This document shows, piece after piece, positions 38,975 through 49,838 of a DNA stretch of 64,000 nt. The notes under the pieces were generated by a model. It saw only the letters and a list, made by a program, of their open reading frames with translations, searched no databases and was not told where the DNA came from. Each line of letters opens with the position of its first letter. The first letter of the stretch is position 1. Made by a program: the position numbers and the translations under genes. This DNA is from Temnopleurus reevesii (Eukaryota > Echinodermata > Echinoidea > Temnopleuroida > Temnopleuridae): positions 169,767 through 233,766 of the forward strand of contig BQKZ01000031.1 in assembly GCA_036244855.1 (NCBI GenBank), written 5' to 3'.

Positions 38975-41900
38975 GTAAGTGTATTAACACGATTGTTTGA
39001 TTTCAGTAGGGTAACTCCATCTGTGATTGAATCACCGCTTTAAGTCATGGGAAGTTATTGGAGAGAACAAAATCTATAGGAATTATATATTTGCTCAAAC
39101 ATTTTTCATGAAAATGTCTGACATTGAGGTATCTTTGATATTAACCTTGAATTTGTTAAACACATGATTGTATTTTTCCTTTACTGACTAAGATTTTGAC
39201 AGAATTTGAATTGATTTTATACCTTGTCCTTTGGCATTTCATAGATTAAAAAAGCATGAACATGACAGGTCGCACCTGTGAAGAAATTGTCCTCTGGGGA
39301 GATGATACAGGAAATAATAGAATCATAACCTAATTGAAGAATGACCTGGACAACCTACGGCAAAATTATGAAGGTGATGAAAAAGAGCTGGCCGTTGTTC
39401 CGTTGACTTGGCGATTCACACAATCAAAGTCATGTCTTGTCTTGTCATCTACCTTCTTGTAGAACCAAGACCTGAAGGAAGAGAATAACCGACTAAAGAA
39501 TGACTTGGAGAACCTTCGACGGACCCTTGAAGGAGATGGAGATGAGAGTAATCCTGTCAAGATTCTCAATGATCAGGTGGATGTACTCAACCTGGAGAAT
39601 GAGAAACATCGGCAAGAAATCGTCAAACTCAAGACGGACCTCGTCAATAGGAGGCGGCAGTGGGCATTACAGGTCAGTGGAACATCAGTCATTCAGAGGA
39701 AAGGATTGTATTAAAAAAAGAGGATGTACACATTCAAATATAGTCAAACCTGTCTTAAATGTCAACTGTATATAGAATCTATCTATTCATAATGATCACA
39801 TATACTGTATCCTTATAGAATGAAAAAGTGGTATAGGACCTGTGTGAAATAGCCACTGGTCTATAGTGGACAACTATCCCATTATTCCTGTAGAACAAAG
39901 TAATGTAGGACCTGTATAAAATACTGAAACTGAAACATGATACATGATGACTGATTTGACTAACAAAGCTTGGAGATAAAATGTCAAGAGAAAGAATGTT
40001 AAGTTATGGCAGATATTCTTATGAAATTGCAGACCATTGGCTCTCTGTGTTGGTAGAATGATTATAATGTTTGTGGTTACCCAATTAACTAGTAATATAC
40101 ATCTGTATTATTTTAGACAATTATATTATTATTAATTATTATTAATTATTATTATTTTCCACATTTTCTCTCCGTTCCATCCCATGTATGCCATCAGGAA
40201 GGAGACAGTGTAGAGATAGGAATCAACACTGACCAGCACATGTTGGTCAGTGATGAAGATTTGGATAATCTACAGCTAGACTCAAGCCTTATCTCAGACT
40301 ACAAGTCCGTCAAGACAACCAGCCAGTAAGTCACATTATGAATATTCTTTACTCATTTTTTTCTTCAGATTTTCGCTTGGTGATTTTCAAGTATTACCAT
40401 TTTGTAGCGATAAATATTGTGTTCTGGTGCAGATTGGGTTTGACAGTTCTTCTCATCTCTTTGTAGATTATTTATGAGACAACATTGTGGAAGGCTACTT
40501 GATCATAAACTCTCTTTCTTTCTCTCTCTCTCTCTCTCTTTTCCTTTTTATTCTTCTTCCTCTTATTTTGTCTGGCTCTATGTCTCTGTATGATCATCTT
40601 TGATTTCTTACTATTCTCACCTAAATTGATAACATCACTGACTCATAACAGTACAAAGAGCTATGCTCTTCCCCACATAATATTGAATAGAAATCCTAAA
40701 ACAGAGATTACAAATTCTTGAACAACTTGATTTATGATCATTACTGAATGCACCTATTTTGGGAATACAGTAACAGAATTAATTTGTGGTTTCAAAGTAA
40801 GACTCAATTTCAATGGCTTATGCACATCATCAGCAGCCATCGAACAAACATTTAATTTCTAAAGTAAGTTCTTTTCCTTTCATGTAATAAAATACACTTC
40901 ATGAGCTTCATATACACAGTGCAAACTATCTCATGGGGCTGCAATTCATTCAAAGCTCAAATATTAACTGCTACTTTTTTCAAGTCAAATATTGACAATT
41001 TTTTTAGAAACTGACTTTTAGTCACTAGGCTTACTTGAATGATTGTATTGATTCGTAGGGCAAAGAAGCACATAGCATGAATAATTTGCACAAGTATCTA
41101 ATCATTCTGTGTCATATTCAGGAATATTTCAAAACAGTTTCCCAAGAACTAAGTGATCTGTTAAATAGGAAACCAAACTACAAAACTTCTGAGTATATTT
41201 GATTACAACTTTGGTATGTGTAAATAGAAAGTAGGATCTATTAAATTGTTTTTTGGATGTCCTAGGGTTACTGATAACCATTATCTACCTGTATATGATC
41301 CCTTTATTTCACAAAATAAATGAAAGACACGTCATGAGTACTAACACTGGTCGCTTTATTAAAAAAAATCATTTTGGATGTAGTCAATCTTAACAGGACT
41401 CATTTTAGAAGCGAGATAACAGTTTACCCATATTTTCAATCTTGTTATACTGTCAATACATGCTGTTCTAAACCCAAGTCAGCACTGTCAGTCACCTCAA
41501 CACATCACACATGTGCATGAAAATATTGTGTTCCCTTGTTTTATAACCAAGTACGCTTAGTATGCATGGTTCTATACGCGTGTGAAGTACATTTATTGTA
41601 ATCTGTGACGCTTCCTCTTTGTACTTTGTAGCCTTTTTAGTCGAACAAATTGATATGCATGCACAATGTCAGATAAGAGTTTCATATCATTTGAATGTAT
41701 TATTCTGATTGTTCTCCTTCAATGATAGAAATTTGTTGTTGTTTTTCATCTAGGTCTAGTTCTGTGGATCACTTCAAAGACAGTATTTGAAAACCTCTTT
41801 ATTTTGTAGTTATTGAATAATGTATTTCTTTAGTTATGATTTGTGAATATTTTTACTTCATTTTTTTTTTTACTGTACCTTTTCCCTATCCCAAATGACC

Positions 41901-44900
41901 ACTTCCATTCCCTTGGCTACCTAAAACATAAACCCCCTCACGCATATATCCAAAAAAAATCCTTTATTGATCATTATTGAATTCCCCTCACAAAACAAAA
42001 CAAAACCCCACAATTCCAATATGACCTTCCCGTACTTTTACCCCCACCACCCTGACACTTTTATTATTATCTTGCTTAGTTTGTTCAATGCCCTGGCACA
42101 CAGTCAAACGAGTCTAGAAGAGACTGTCACAAACTTCGGCAATCTGGCTGAAAATCACAATGACCTCCTGGTTGCTAAGATGTGAGTAACCATGGCAACG
42201 GTTTCTTGACCATTGCAAACACCTGTATTGGGGTGCTTTGGATATGTTATTGGGCATGTCAGAATGAAGGCTGCGGTGTTAATACAAACTTTAAAATTTA
42301 GAATGTCTGTAGGGACGAGTTGTATTGAATGGCTTTCATACATTTTAAACTATATTTGAGTTAGAATGATTTTGGGGCTGCTGTTTAATTCGCTAATAGG
42401 CTGTTCATCTCATAAAATTTTGGTTATTGATTCTGGTCTTGCTTTGCAGTTTGAAATAATTTTCTTGGTATATCCAACTTCATTCTCACTGAATTTCATG
42501 AATGAATTTCCTTCTGTCTAATCAGATTGAATAATAGCTGTGCTCTTATATCCATCTACATTACTCTTTGGTCATGACATCTGGGCTGCTTTGGCATCAA
42601 TGTGCACCCGCTTTCTCTCCACTTTTCTCTTGCATGTCAAAATAGCAGCTTAGTTGGATATCATACACATCTTCTGCATGCATTTTAGACTGTAGTCCCA
42701 TCTGTGCCTTTCCATGTTTGTTGAAGAGCTACCATCTCACAGCATCAAGCTCACGTTACTACCACATGGCTCTCAACTCTCCTCTTCATTTTGCTGAACA
42801 CAAGGAATCACACTGTATCTACATAGTTCTGACAATAGTGAACTGTTTAACATGTATAAATGATGCTTTTTTTCTATTTGAATAATAAAAATGGTTTGAT
42901 GAACCGTTGAAAAGTTGATATGAACACACAAAGATTGTGGTTATTATTGTTTGTTTAGTTTCAGAAGCAGGAAAGTACATGTAGGATTTATATAAATTCT
43001 TTGAGTTACAATTTACATGCAATTTATTATTCAACTCAAAGAGTTTGAGAAATGGCAAGTATATGCAAATGAAAAATATATCCTTTCATTTTCAGAAATT
43101 GATGCAAAATTTTGTATCATATAAACTGGATAATACTTATCTAGTTGAATGTTTTTCAGAAGTGATATTTTTCTCCTCTTAAATTTTAAACTTCTCCAAT
43201 GACAGAGTTTGTTTTCAAGATCAAAGCTTTTGACCCTGAGGCTATATTCTTACAATTCGTTTTTTATATTATATTAAAGTTTCAAATTCATTTTCTTAAT
43301 ATGAAGCATACCGGGTACCATAGAACAAATATGCTGGTTTCATATTTTGTATGGGAAGTTTATTGTAATTGCTGGTTGAAATGAAATGGCAGAAATACAA
43401 TTGCATGGCAGGCAAATGTTAGTCAGAATCAAATGTGGTTTTAGGCATGGATTCAAAGGGATAATGCAATATTTCTCAAATTAAGCTTTTTTCACAATTT
43501 TAAAGTGTCACCACATTATGTTATATTACACAGAGCACTTGCTTAATCCAAATTATTGTTAAACGCATATTCCTACCTCAAAATTATATTTTAGTCCAGT
43601 TGGAAGTATTCTCTGGCATTTACTCTCAAAACTCTTAGCCTTTTTATGAGATAATGAGATAACACATATGTATTCCCTCATATCGTCTGTGTTTTCACAA
43701 AGTGAAGGAAGCCAAAGAGTATGGTTACAAGAGATAAGTTACAAATCCATTGAAACGTGTCCTTCTATAGAATTAATAGGTTGTTCGATAGGATGTCCGT
43801 TGAAATGGTGCTATGTAAGAATTTCTTTGTCTTTATGCAAGAATGCCCTTTGGCTCCTGTCACTTCGTGAAAATACTGGCGATATATTTCACATAGATGT
43901 TTAAATACATCATTATATGTGTATTTTCCCCTCAGGGAAATGTGCTCATTTGTGCACATACTTGTACAATTCTGTATATTCAAAAAGAGATAGACGTTGA
44001 CAGCTTATTGTCAGGATATTGTTAACACATTTGTCTTTTAGTAATATCATTGATAATGAATGCAAATACTGTAGAGCTATTTACCCAATCATCCAAGTAG
44101 CTTCTTCAATGAGCTGCCTCAGGGATACATCACATGTACGCTCAACATATTTTATTTTGGAAAGATATAAAGGCCCCATCAAATTCATGTGGCTCTTTGG
44201 TCAGCACCATTTTTGGGGACAACTCCCCAGGGATTCCTCACATTGGAAAACTCCCCAAATGGGCTACTTCCAAAAAAAAAAAAAAATTCCCCTAACATTG
44301 ATCCCGCTAAACAATTCACCTGCAGGACAACCCCCCTTGTTAAAGACAAAATTAACCGAACATTAAGATATATTATCTTGGGTGGATCTATGCTCCAGAA
44401 AATGGGGGAAGTCATCCTCTGGCGGAATAGACCCCAGGGCTATTGTCCATGGGGAAAATTATCCTCTGGGGGAGTTGTCTAGTGTGAATTGTCCCTGGGA
44501 GAGCTTTCCTGACATGTTTACATTGCAATTACCATGCCACATGACAACCATGAATACATTTCATTTCACATTTACATTTCACATTTACATTTCACATGTA
44601 GGTAGACAAAACTCCATTATTCCGTACATTGGTTTGTTATGATTATTAAACTTCATTAATCATGAAAGTGATTCATGTCTTGTCCATTCCACTACATATT
44701 ATTGTTTATAACTCATTCATCTAATATTGATTATGGGATGTGTTGTTTGACTAAACCTTTTCTCTAAATGTATGTGCATTATCAAGATATAATGGGATGA
44801 AATGTGTATTCGATAACAGATTGTAGAAAATATTTGAGGCAAACATTTAGAATATTTTAACACTATGTTGAATGGAAGAATTGTCAATAACTTATTAAAC

Positions 44901-47127
44901 AGAATGGATTGAAAATTGTAATTAAATCATTTTATATTTAACCTTGCTGGCTATCAATTGAGCAGGTTTAAGAAAACAATAACTTAAAATATACCTTGTA
45001 TTAAAGTGATAACTACAATCAGACAAAGATGAAATTTGCTACTCGTCTAATTTAAAACATCGTTAAGGATATTTTGGGGGGCAATTAAGTTTTTTTTATA
45101 GTGTTTATATGCAGTGTGGATGAATAAAAATGAAGCTTATATATTTTCATGTTGTATCTAATAATTGATATTGTATTCATGGTCTTTTCTAAAAATGTAT
45201 GATTTCCTTCCTAATAGAATTCTTGAGAAAGAGATCCAGGCTCTTAGAATGAACTATGACTATGAGAAGGCTGATCTCAAGGAACAGATTGCCAAACTAC
45301 AGAAAGACAATGACAGACAACAAACTATCATTGGAGAGGTGAGCTGATTTATGAAGCAATGGTGTATAGGATAGTGACGAGATCTTGTTATGTCTATAAA
45401 TTTATGCTGCTATATGATCATAAAATGATATAAATTTGCATATTCCAAAGAAATAATCAGCTGGACTAGTTATGTCTATTATATTCCACGCGCTATAATT
45501 CCAAGCAAGATTTTGAAGCTTTGAGTAATCTGTAGTGGTGACTACGGACGCTGTGACCAGGCCTATCTATCACGTATTGGCCTTGTTAGTCACATGCGTG
45601 CGTGCAGTAGACGTTGACTGCCTTTATAAATCTTCATCCGCGAAGCAAAGCCAAGAGTGCTTTATGTGTTGGATAGTTTTATTTTCTTTGACATTGAATT
45701 CTGAATTATTAAAGATTAAAGATAAGAAAAGTATGGCTCTTTATTTTCGATCTTGGTTATGTAATGTACTTTACTCTCTAGTTAAAAGATACTTTTCTAC
45801 AATTTTACCAACAGAACCTGAAGCTGACACCCAATGCCAGGGTTAGCCAAGCAATACAGTTTGAGCTCTCAAGATTAACCAATGAGAATATTGTAAGTTG
45901 ATGTAATAATTCTTGTTCGTTGTGATGGTGATGGTGGTGATTATGATGATGGTGGTGTTTGTGATGGTGATGATGGTAGTGCTCATGGTGATGGTGCTGG
46001 TGATGATTACAATGATGGTTGTGGTGGTCCCGGTGGCAAAGTTAAGTGGTGGTGGTTGTGATGGTGGTACCGGTGGGGGTGGTGGTAGTGATAATGATGA
46101 TCATGATGATCATGATGATAGTGGTGGTGCTTGTGGAGATGTCAGTGGTGGTGATGATGAGGAGGAGGAGGAGGAGGATGATGATGATAATTATGATGAC
46201 AATGATGTGACTGATGATAGTTGGGACCTGTGAAATTATATGATAAATACTATTGTCTATACGGTAAAGTTATGATGAATTAGACAGTCCAGACAATCAG
46301 ATTGTTTCTGTTACTACAGCTTATTTATAAATAATTGTACTTCCTTCCATTTAGAATCTGATGGAGGAGAAAGAATATCTGGAGAAGTTTGTGAAGAAAT
46401 TAAAGAAGCAGCTGAAGTCAGCACACAAGAGATTACAATCATCATCATCTGCTGATGTCGGAGGAGGTAGATTATATGATCAGACTTACTTCATATTCCA
46501 ACTCCATTTAAAAGATAAATCAAGAAGACCTAGATTTCATTCAAACAAGATGTCGTACTTCACATACATCTAAAATTCCCCTGGCTAATTTTAAAGTTGT
46601 TTTTAATGAAACAATTTTCATAACACTTTGATGCATTACATTTTAAGACATTTTTTTCTGTTGTAATAGATAGTGCAAAGTTTGATTAATTTTCAAATTT
46701 ACTAATTGCTCCCCCATCCCTCAGCTGCAAAAGAAATTTACCTGGCGGGTGGATACGTTCAATTTAAACAAATTTAAACAAATTTTGCTTATGATTAAGA
46801 TTCTGCTAGGATCAAAAGCTCAAGCTCTTTTTTTACTTCAAATTTAAACAAAATGTGATATTAGTTACAAAATATATTACATGAAGAATGACTTAAGTAC
46901 CACCTTAGGTGGACGGAGGCATAAAAAATGGTGAATTATTGTTGTAGTAGCAACATAATGGAAGAGAGAAGTGTGATACTCCATCTTCACTGTTTCATAC
47001 CTTGTATATTACCCCCGGAATGCTTTGCATGTATGTTAAAACAGAGAAGTTATATGTTTGCACTAATCAGGATTAGATGGGCAGCTTGAAACAGTCATAG
47101 AATCGTCTCAAGAACAAGAAACAAATG
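38798..47127 (+). CDS. MYO5: Myosin V heavy chain, part 2 of the coiled-coil stalk (8 exons)
   Basis: Eight exons encode about 320 codons of the medial and distal stalk. MDISVFIKLQQRCRDLEKEK matches the vertebrate region where the second coil begins. Later landmarks are QTIIGENLKLTPNARVSQAI and ELSRLTNENINLMEEKEYLE, close to the distal coil of myosin Va just before the globular tail. The block enters in phase 0, fitting the end of the exon at 25531, and leaves in phase 1, fitting the exon at 36071. In the window it is wrongly placed after the globular-tail exons. The stretch around 40198-42181 (acidic, then EETVTNFGNLAENHNDLL) is less conserved and corresponds to the spacer between coils that is alternatively spliced in vertebrates. 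Confidence 0.93.
39323..39387 (+). pseudogene. Degenerate partial copy of the MYO5 exon at 39463
   Basis: About 65 bp similar to the adjacent exon; it reads LKNDLDNLRQNYEGDEKE beside LKNDLENLRRTLEGDGDE in the real exon. An in-frame TAA lies just upstream and no clean acceptor is visible. It is probably a relic of local exon duplication. Confidence 0.5.
39463..39672 (+). CDS. MYO5: MYO5 exon: medial coiled coil
   Basis: Seventy codons (NQDLKEENNRLKNDLENLRR, DVLNLENEKHRQEIVKLKTD). Acceptor cttgtag, donor CAG|gtcagt, phase 0 at both ends. A degenerate copy of part of this exon lies about 90 bp upstream. Confidence 0.93.
39741..39890. mobile_element. Decayed copy of the 38234 element
   Basis: Begins tagtcaaacctgtcttaa and contains agccactggtctatagtgg, both shared with the element at 38234. 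The right end is not clear, so it looks truncated. Confidence 0.45.
40110..40155. repeat. ATT trinucleotide microsatellite
   Basis: Imperfect run of att/aatt units just before the acceptor of the exon at 40198. Confidence 0.75.
40198..40325 (+). CDS. MYO5: MYO5 exon: acidic spacer of the stalk
   Basis: Encodes EGDSVEIGINTDQHMLVSDE and SSLISDYKSVKTTS. Low heptad content. Acceptor catcag, donor gtaagt, phase 0 in and phase 2 out. Confidence 0.87.
40510..40542. repeat. TC dinucleotide microsatellite
   Basis: Run of tc repeats in the MYO5 intron after 40325. The rest of that intron to 42103 holds nothing I can support. Confidence 0.75.
42104..42181 (+). CDS. MYO5: MYO5 exon: short spacer exon
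   Basis: Encodes QTSLEETVTNFGNLAENHND and LLVAK. It fits the flanking phases (2 in, 2 out) and has acceptor cacacag and donor AT|gtgagt. Too divergent to place by similarity alone; the reading frame and phase carry the call. Confidence 0.8.
42182..45217 (+). other. MYO5 intron with a small inverted-repeat cluster
   Basis: AT-rich. At 44217-44236 and 44461-44480 a gacaactcccc motif appears in opposite orientations, and related fragments lie between them, suggesting a degraded repeat. Nothing else is supportable. Confidence 0.6.
45218..45338 (+). CDS. MYO5: MYO5 exon: distal coiled coil
   Basis: Encodes ILEKEIQALRMNYDYEKADL and KEQIAKLQKDNDRQQTIIGE, close to the vertebrate distal coil. Phase 2 in, phase 0 out. 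Confidence 0.93.
45815..45892 (+). CDS. MYO5: MYO5 exon: distal coiled coil
   Basis: Encodes NLKLTPNARVSQAIQFELSR and LTNENI. Twenty-six codons, phase 0 at both ends, donor ATT|gtaagt. Confidence 0.93.
45918..46220. repeat. GATGGT-type simple repeat
   Basis: Long imperfect run of gatggtg/gatgat triplets in the short MYO5 intron between the exons at 45815 and 46355. It opens a low-complexity Met/Val then Gly/Asp ORF that is not a gene. Confidence 0.85.
46355..46466 (+). CDS. MYO5: MYO5 exon: end of the distal coil
   Basis: Encodes NLMEEKEYLEKFVKKLKKQL and SAHKRLQSSSSADVGG. Phase 0 in, phase 1 out at GAG|gtagat. Confidence 0.93.
46782..46838 (-). repeat. Dispersed short repeat, copy 2
   Basis: Inverse complement of 2181-2240, core tgctaggatcaaaagctcaa. 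Family not recognised. Confidence 0.6.
47071..47127 (+). CDS. MYO5: MYO5 exon with a GC donor: coil-to-tail linker
   Basis: Frame and phase (1 in, 1 out) bridge the exons ending at 46466 and starting at 36071. It encodes LDGQLETVIESSQEQETN, resembling the short vertebrate linker before the globular tail. The donor reads ATG|gcaagt, the common non-canonical GC-AG type. Too short to be found as an ORF; called from phase and position. Confidence 0.75.
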
Positions 47128-47741
47128 GCAAGTTATGAGAAGACATCACCACAAGTACCACTCACATTTAAAAATTACCCTTCACAGGAATATGTACCCG
47201 TCCCACTCTCTTGTCTTTATAACCCTTGTGATATTTTAACATATTTTAATCACATTCTTCAGTTCCAATGGAATTTACTGAGCATGGGATTACTCTTCTG
47301 CATTCAAACTCATTTTCACCATTTTCACTACACAAGGTCATGAAAATTCATATGTTGACCTACATTTATGCTTGTAACAAATGATAAAACATGTACACAC
47401 CCGAGTGTAACACTTTTAGAACTACATCAATTTACAGTTACAAGGTACATAANTGATTTTTGAATGATTTCTGCATTGCCAATTTAAGGATTTATGACCA
47501 TTCTAGTGATTATTTTCATTAAAAAAATTCTCTGCATCCAACAACTGATGGTGATATATGATAAAGGTCAGATCTAGTGTACAATTCTTTTCTCTTTCTG
47601 CTCATACATCAGGTATATTTTTAGAGCATTACATCGTCCTGAAAGGGTATTAACCCTAATCCCATTGGGATATTTCAATCACCTTGGTCCATTGGGGGGG
47701 GGGGGGCTTTTTTTCCCCCCCCTCTGATCTTCGCCGTCGAT

Positions 47742-48135
47742 CGCGCGATCGTGCCGAAATTTGGCATGCACATAGCCCGTGATGTTAACTCTTAGATTGC
47801 GTAGTCAAATTTTTCAAAAATCTGCTCATTATGCTAATTAGGCATTAATTATGTATGATTATGCGTCAATTCTAATAAAGAACAATAAATCACTTGGCGA
47901 AGCTCCAAATGTGCTTATTTTTGCTCTAGTTACTATAAGTAATGTTTCAGACATATTATCAAAGAAAAATGCAATCAAAATCAATTTCTTATGTATCTTA
48001 TTGTTTTTGTGAATTTCTCATGTATTCCTCTGTTGTTCGACTATATTATTTCAATTGTTTGTTTTTTTGGTTGAAATTGATGGTGACATTATTTGCAGCA
48101 TAAAAATTGGATATCAAATTCATTTCATCCATTAA
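47742..48135 (+). repeat. Direct repeat, copy 1
   Basis: Shares long identical runs with 48426-48815, for example cacttggcgaagctcc versus cacttggcaaagctcc and the shared ctagttactataagtaatg. Confidence 0.85.
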
Positions 48136-48425
48136 AGCCCAAGTACAGTTTTGGTAAAAGCGAATATTTCTATTGCCAAATTTTGTCTTCAAATCTATAT
48201 TAAATGAAAGATGATATCGTGAACATGCTGTACAATAGATTGTGCGAAAAATTAACAAGGTTTGGAAAAGTTATATGCTAAAATGTGCACAATATTTCAG
48301 CGTCGTGTCCCCCGACGCTAATTCAATATTTTCTTTCTTAATAAAGGACAACTTATCATGCACAGAATTGGATGAAAATTTCAGAATTAATTCTTTGTGT
48401 ATTCATTTTTATCATGTATTNGGCA

Positions 48426-48815
48426 ATCGCGCAGAAATTTGGCTTGCGCATATCCTATGATGTAAACTCTTCGATTGCATAGTCAAATTTTTCAAAAATC
48501 TACTAATTATGCTAATTATGCATTAGTTATGCATGATTATGCGTCAATTCTACATCTAATGAAGAACAATAAATCACTTGGCAAAGCTCCAAATGTGCTT
48601 ATTTTTGCTCTAGTTACTATAAGTAATGTTTCAGACATATTATCAAAGTAAACTGCAATCAAAATCAATTTCTTATGTATTTTATTGTTTTTGTGAATTT
48701 CTTATGTATTTCTCTGTTGTTCGACTATATTATTTCTATTGTTGTTTTCGGTTGAAATTGATGGTGACATTATTTGCAGCATAAAAATTGGATATCAAAT
48801 TCATTTCATCCATTA
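48426..48815 (+). repeat. Direct repeat, copy 2
   Basis: Begins within five bases of the N at 48421 and ends at the same catttcatccatta as copy 1. It may be a real tandem copy or a contig-join artefact. Confidence 0.85.
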
Positions 48816-49361
48816 ATATGAAAAATAGACAAGAATTTATGAATAGTGACTGAAAACACAATTTGCATTGACTTTGTACATGAAATCACAATTTTGACTC
48901 ATATCTGGCCCGACAATTTTTGTTCAAATGCACATAGTGCCAGTACCGCATACCCGATCGTCACTAAACTGGTCTAAAAAATTGCATGAGACTCGAAACA
49001 AAAAAGTCTGAAAAAATTATGGCGGGAGCTTTTTGTGTTTCAGACTTCTCACGGAAAATGGGATTAGGGTTAAATGTTGAGATATATTGTAGTATGAGGG
49101 CCTAAAAATAATTGCTCTGCATCACCAACTGATTTGAAAACTATAATGATGATGACTTCTATAGTTTCCTACAATTTCAAATCCCATTAAAATTGAATTC
49201 TCAGATAATTGGTACTATAGATTTAGGTATACTGCAAATGACGCACTCTATTCATCCACAAATGTTTTTTCATAAAAATCAGCTTCTTCCTAATCTATCT
49301 GGAATTTCAAATGGAATGCATTGTTTAAAAGAAATGCTATGATAGAGATTAAGGATGAATA

Positions 49362-49395
49362 ATGCCTCCATACCACCTTACGGTGTTGGAGGCAT
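49362..49395. repeat. Short hairpin tgcctcca...tggaggca
   Basis: Imperfect palindrome between the TTAA element and the KIFBP stop. The similar ccaccttaggtggacggaggcat occurs at 46901-46922, so this is probably a fragment of a dispersed repeat. Confidence 0.4.
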
Positions 49396-49562
49396 ACAAA
49401 TTTGCTCTGGTTATGAATATGGACTGAACATTGTTTAGCCAAAAAAAATTAATTTCATCGGCATCATGTTGCATATAGCTGAAAAGTTGAATTACAATAA
49501 TATTGGTTGTACTCCAGAATAAACTTTGAATGCTACGGCGGGTCCCGATGGGTAGAATACTT

Positions 49563-49568
49563 TTTAAT
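49563..49568 (-). promoter_or_regulatory. Candidate polyadenylation hexamer for KIFBP
   Basis: ATTAAA on the minus strand about 190 bp past the stop codon. It is the nearest plausible signal that I noticed; not proven. Confidence 0.25.
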
Positions 49569-49754
49569 TGATCTTGCTCTCAAGCCTTTTTTGCAGATTT
49601 TCTCTGAAACACAGATGACATTAGTCACACAATAAAACTCTAGTTAAGTCTAATTCAAGCCTGCACTACACAAAGAATTTCAAGCCACAGCCTTCATCAT
49701 GATGAAGTTATGCCACATCTACCATTATTTTGATGGCCATCTGATACAGCATCC

Positions 49755-49838
49755 TCATCTCATCTGGAGCTCTCCTCTGATGTTGGCCATTCTAAGTGGA
49801 ATCAGTTCCGTCATCTCTCGGCAAAGGTCTAGTTCCTC
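49755..49838 (-). CDS. KIFBP: KIFBP last exon with stop codon
   Basis: Encodes EELDLCREMTELIPLRMANI then RGELQMR and TGA. Acceptor tctgtag, phase 0 in. It matches the conserved C-terminal helix of the family. Confidence 0.93.
   Translation of the reverse strand, partial: EELDLCREMTELIPLRMANIRGELQMR

Larger units (their letters stand above)
47650..49073. mobile_element. piggyBac-like non-autonomous element, TTAA-flanked, with an internal duplication
   Basis: The ends TTAACCCTAATCCCATT and AATGGGATTAGGGTTAA are perfect inverse complements. If TTAA is the target duplication, the TIR starts CCC as in piggyBac elements. A G-run/C-run lies just inside the left end. A ~390-bp segment occurs twice (47742-48135 and 48426-48815) with scattered differences; an N at 48421 separates the copies. 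No transposase ORF. Located between MYO5 block D and the KIFBP 3' end. Confidence 0.7.

Noticed and set aside
44019..44642. Overlapping ORFs around 44.0-44.6 kb
   Set aside because: Open frames through a degraded C/G-run repeat; no recognisable domain and no splice-compatible role in MYO5.
45913..46233. 106-codon ORF rich in Met/Val then Gly/Asp
   Set aside because: It is the translation of a GATGGT simple repeat inside an intron.
36071..47127. A second, tandemly duplicated myosin V gene
   Set aside because: No protein segment is represented twice; the downstream exons are exactly those missing from the upstream part, and phases match across the proposed re-joins.
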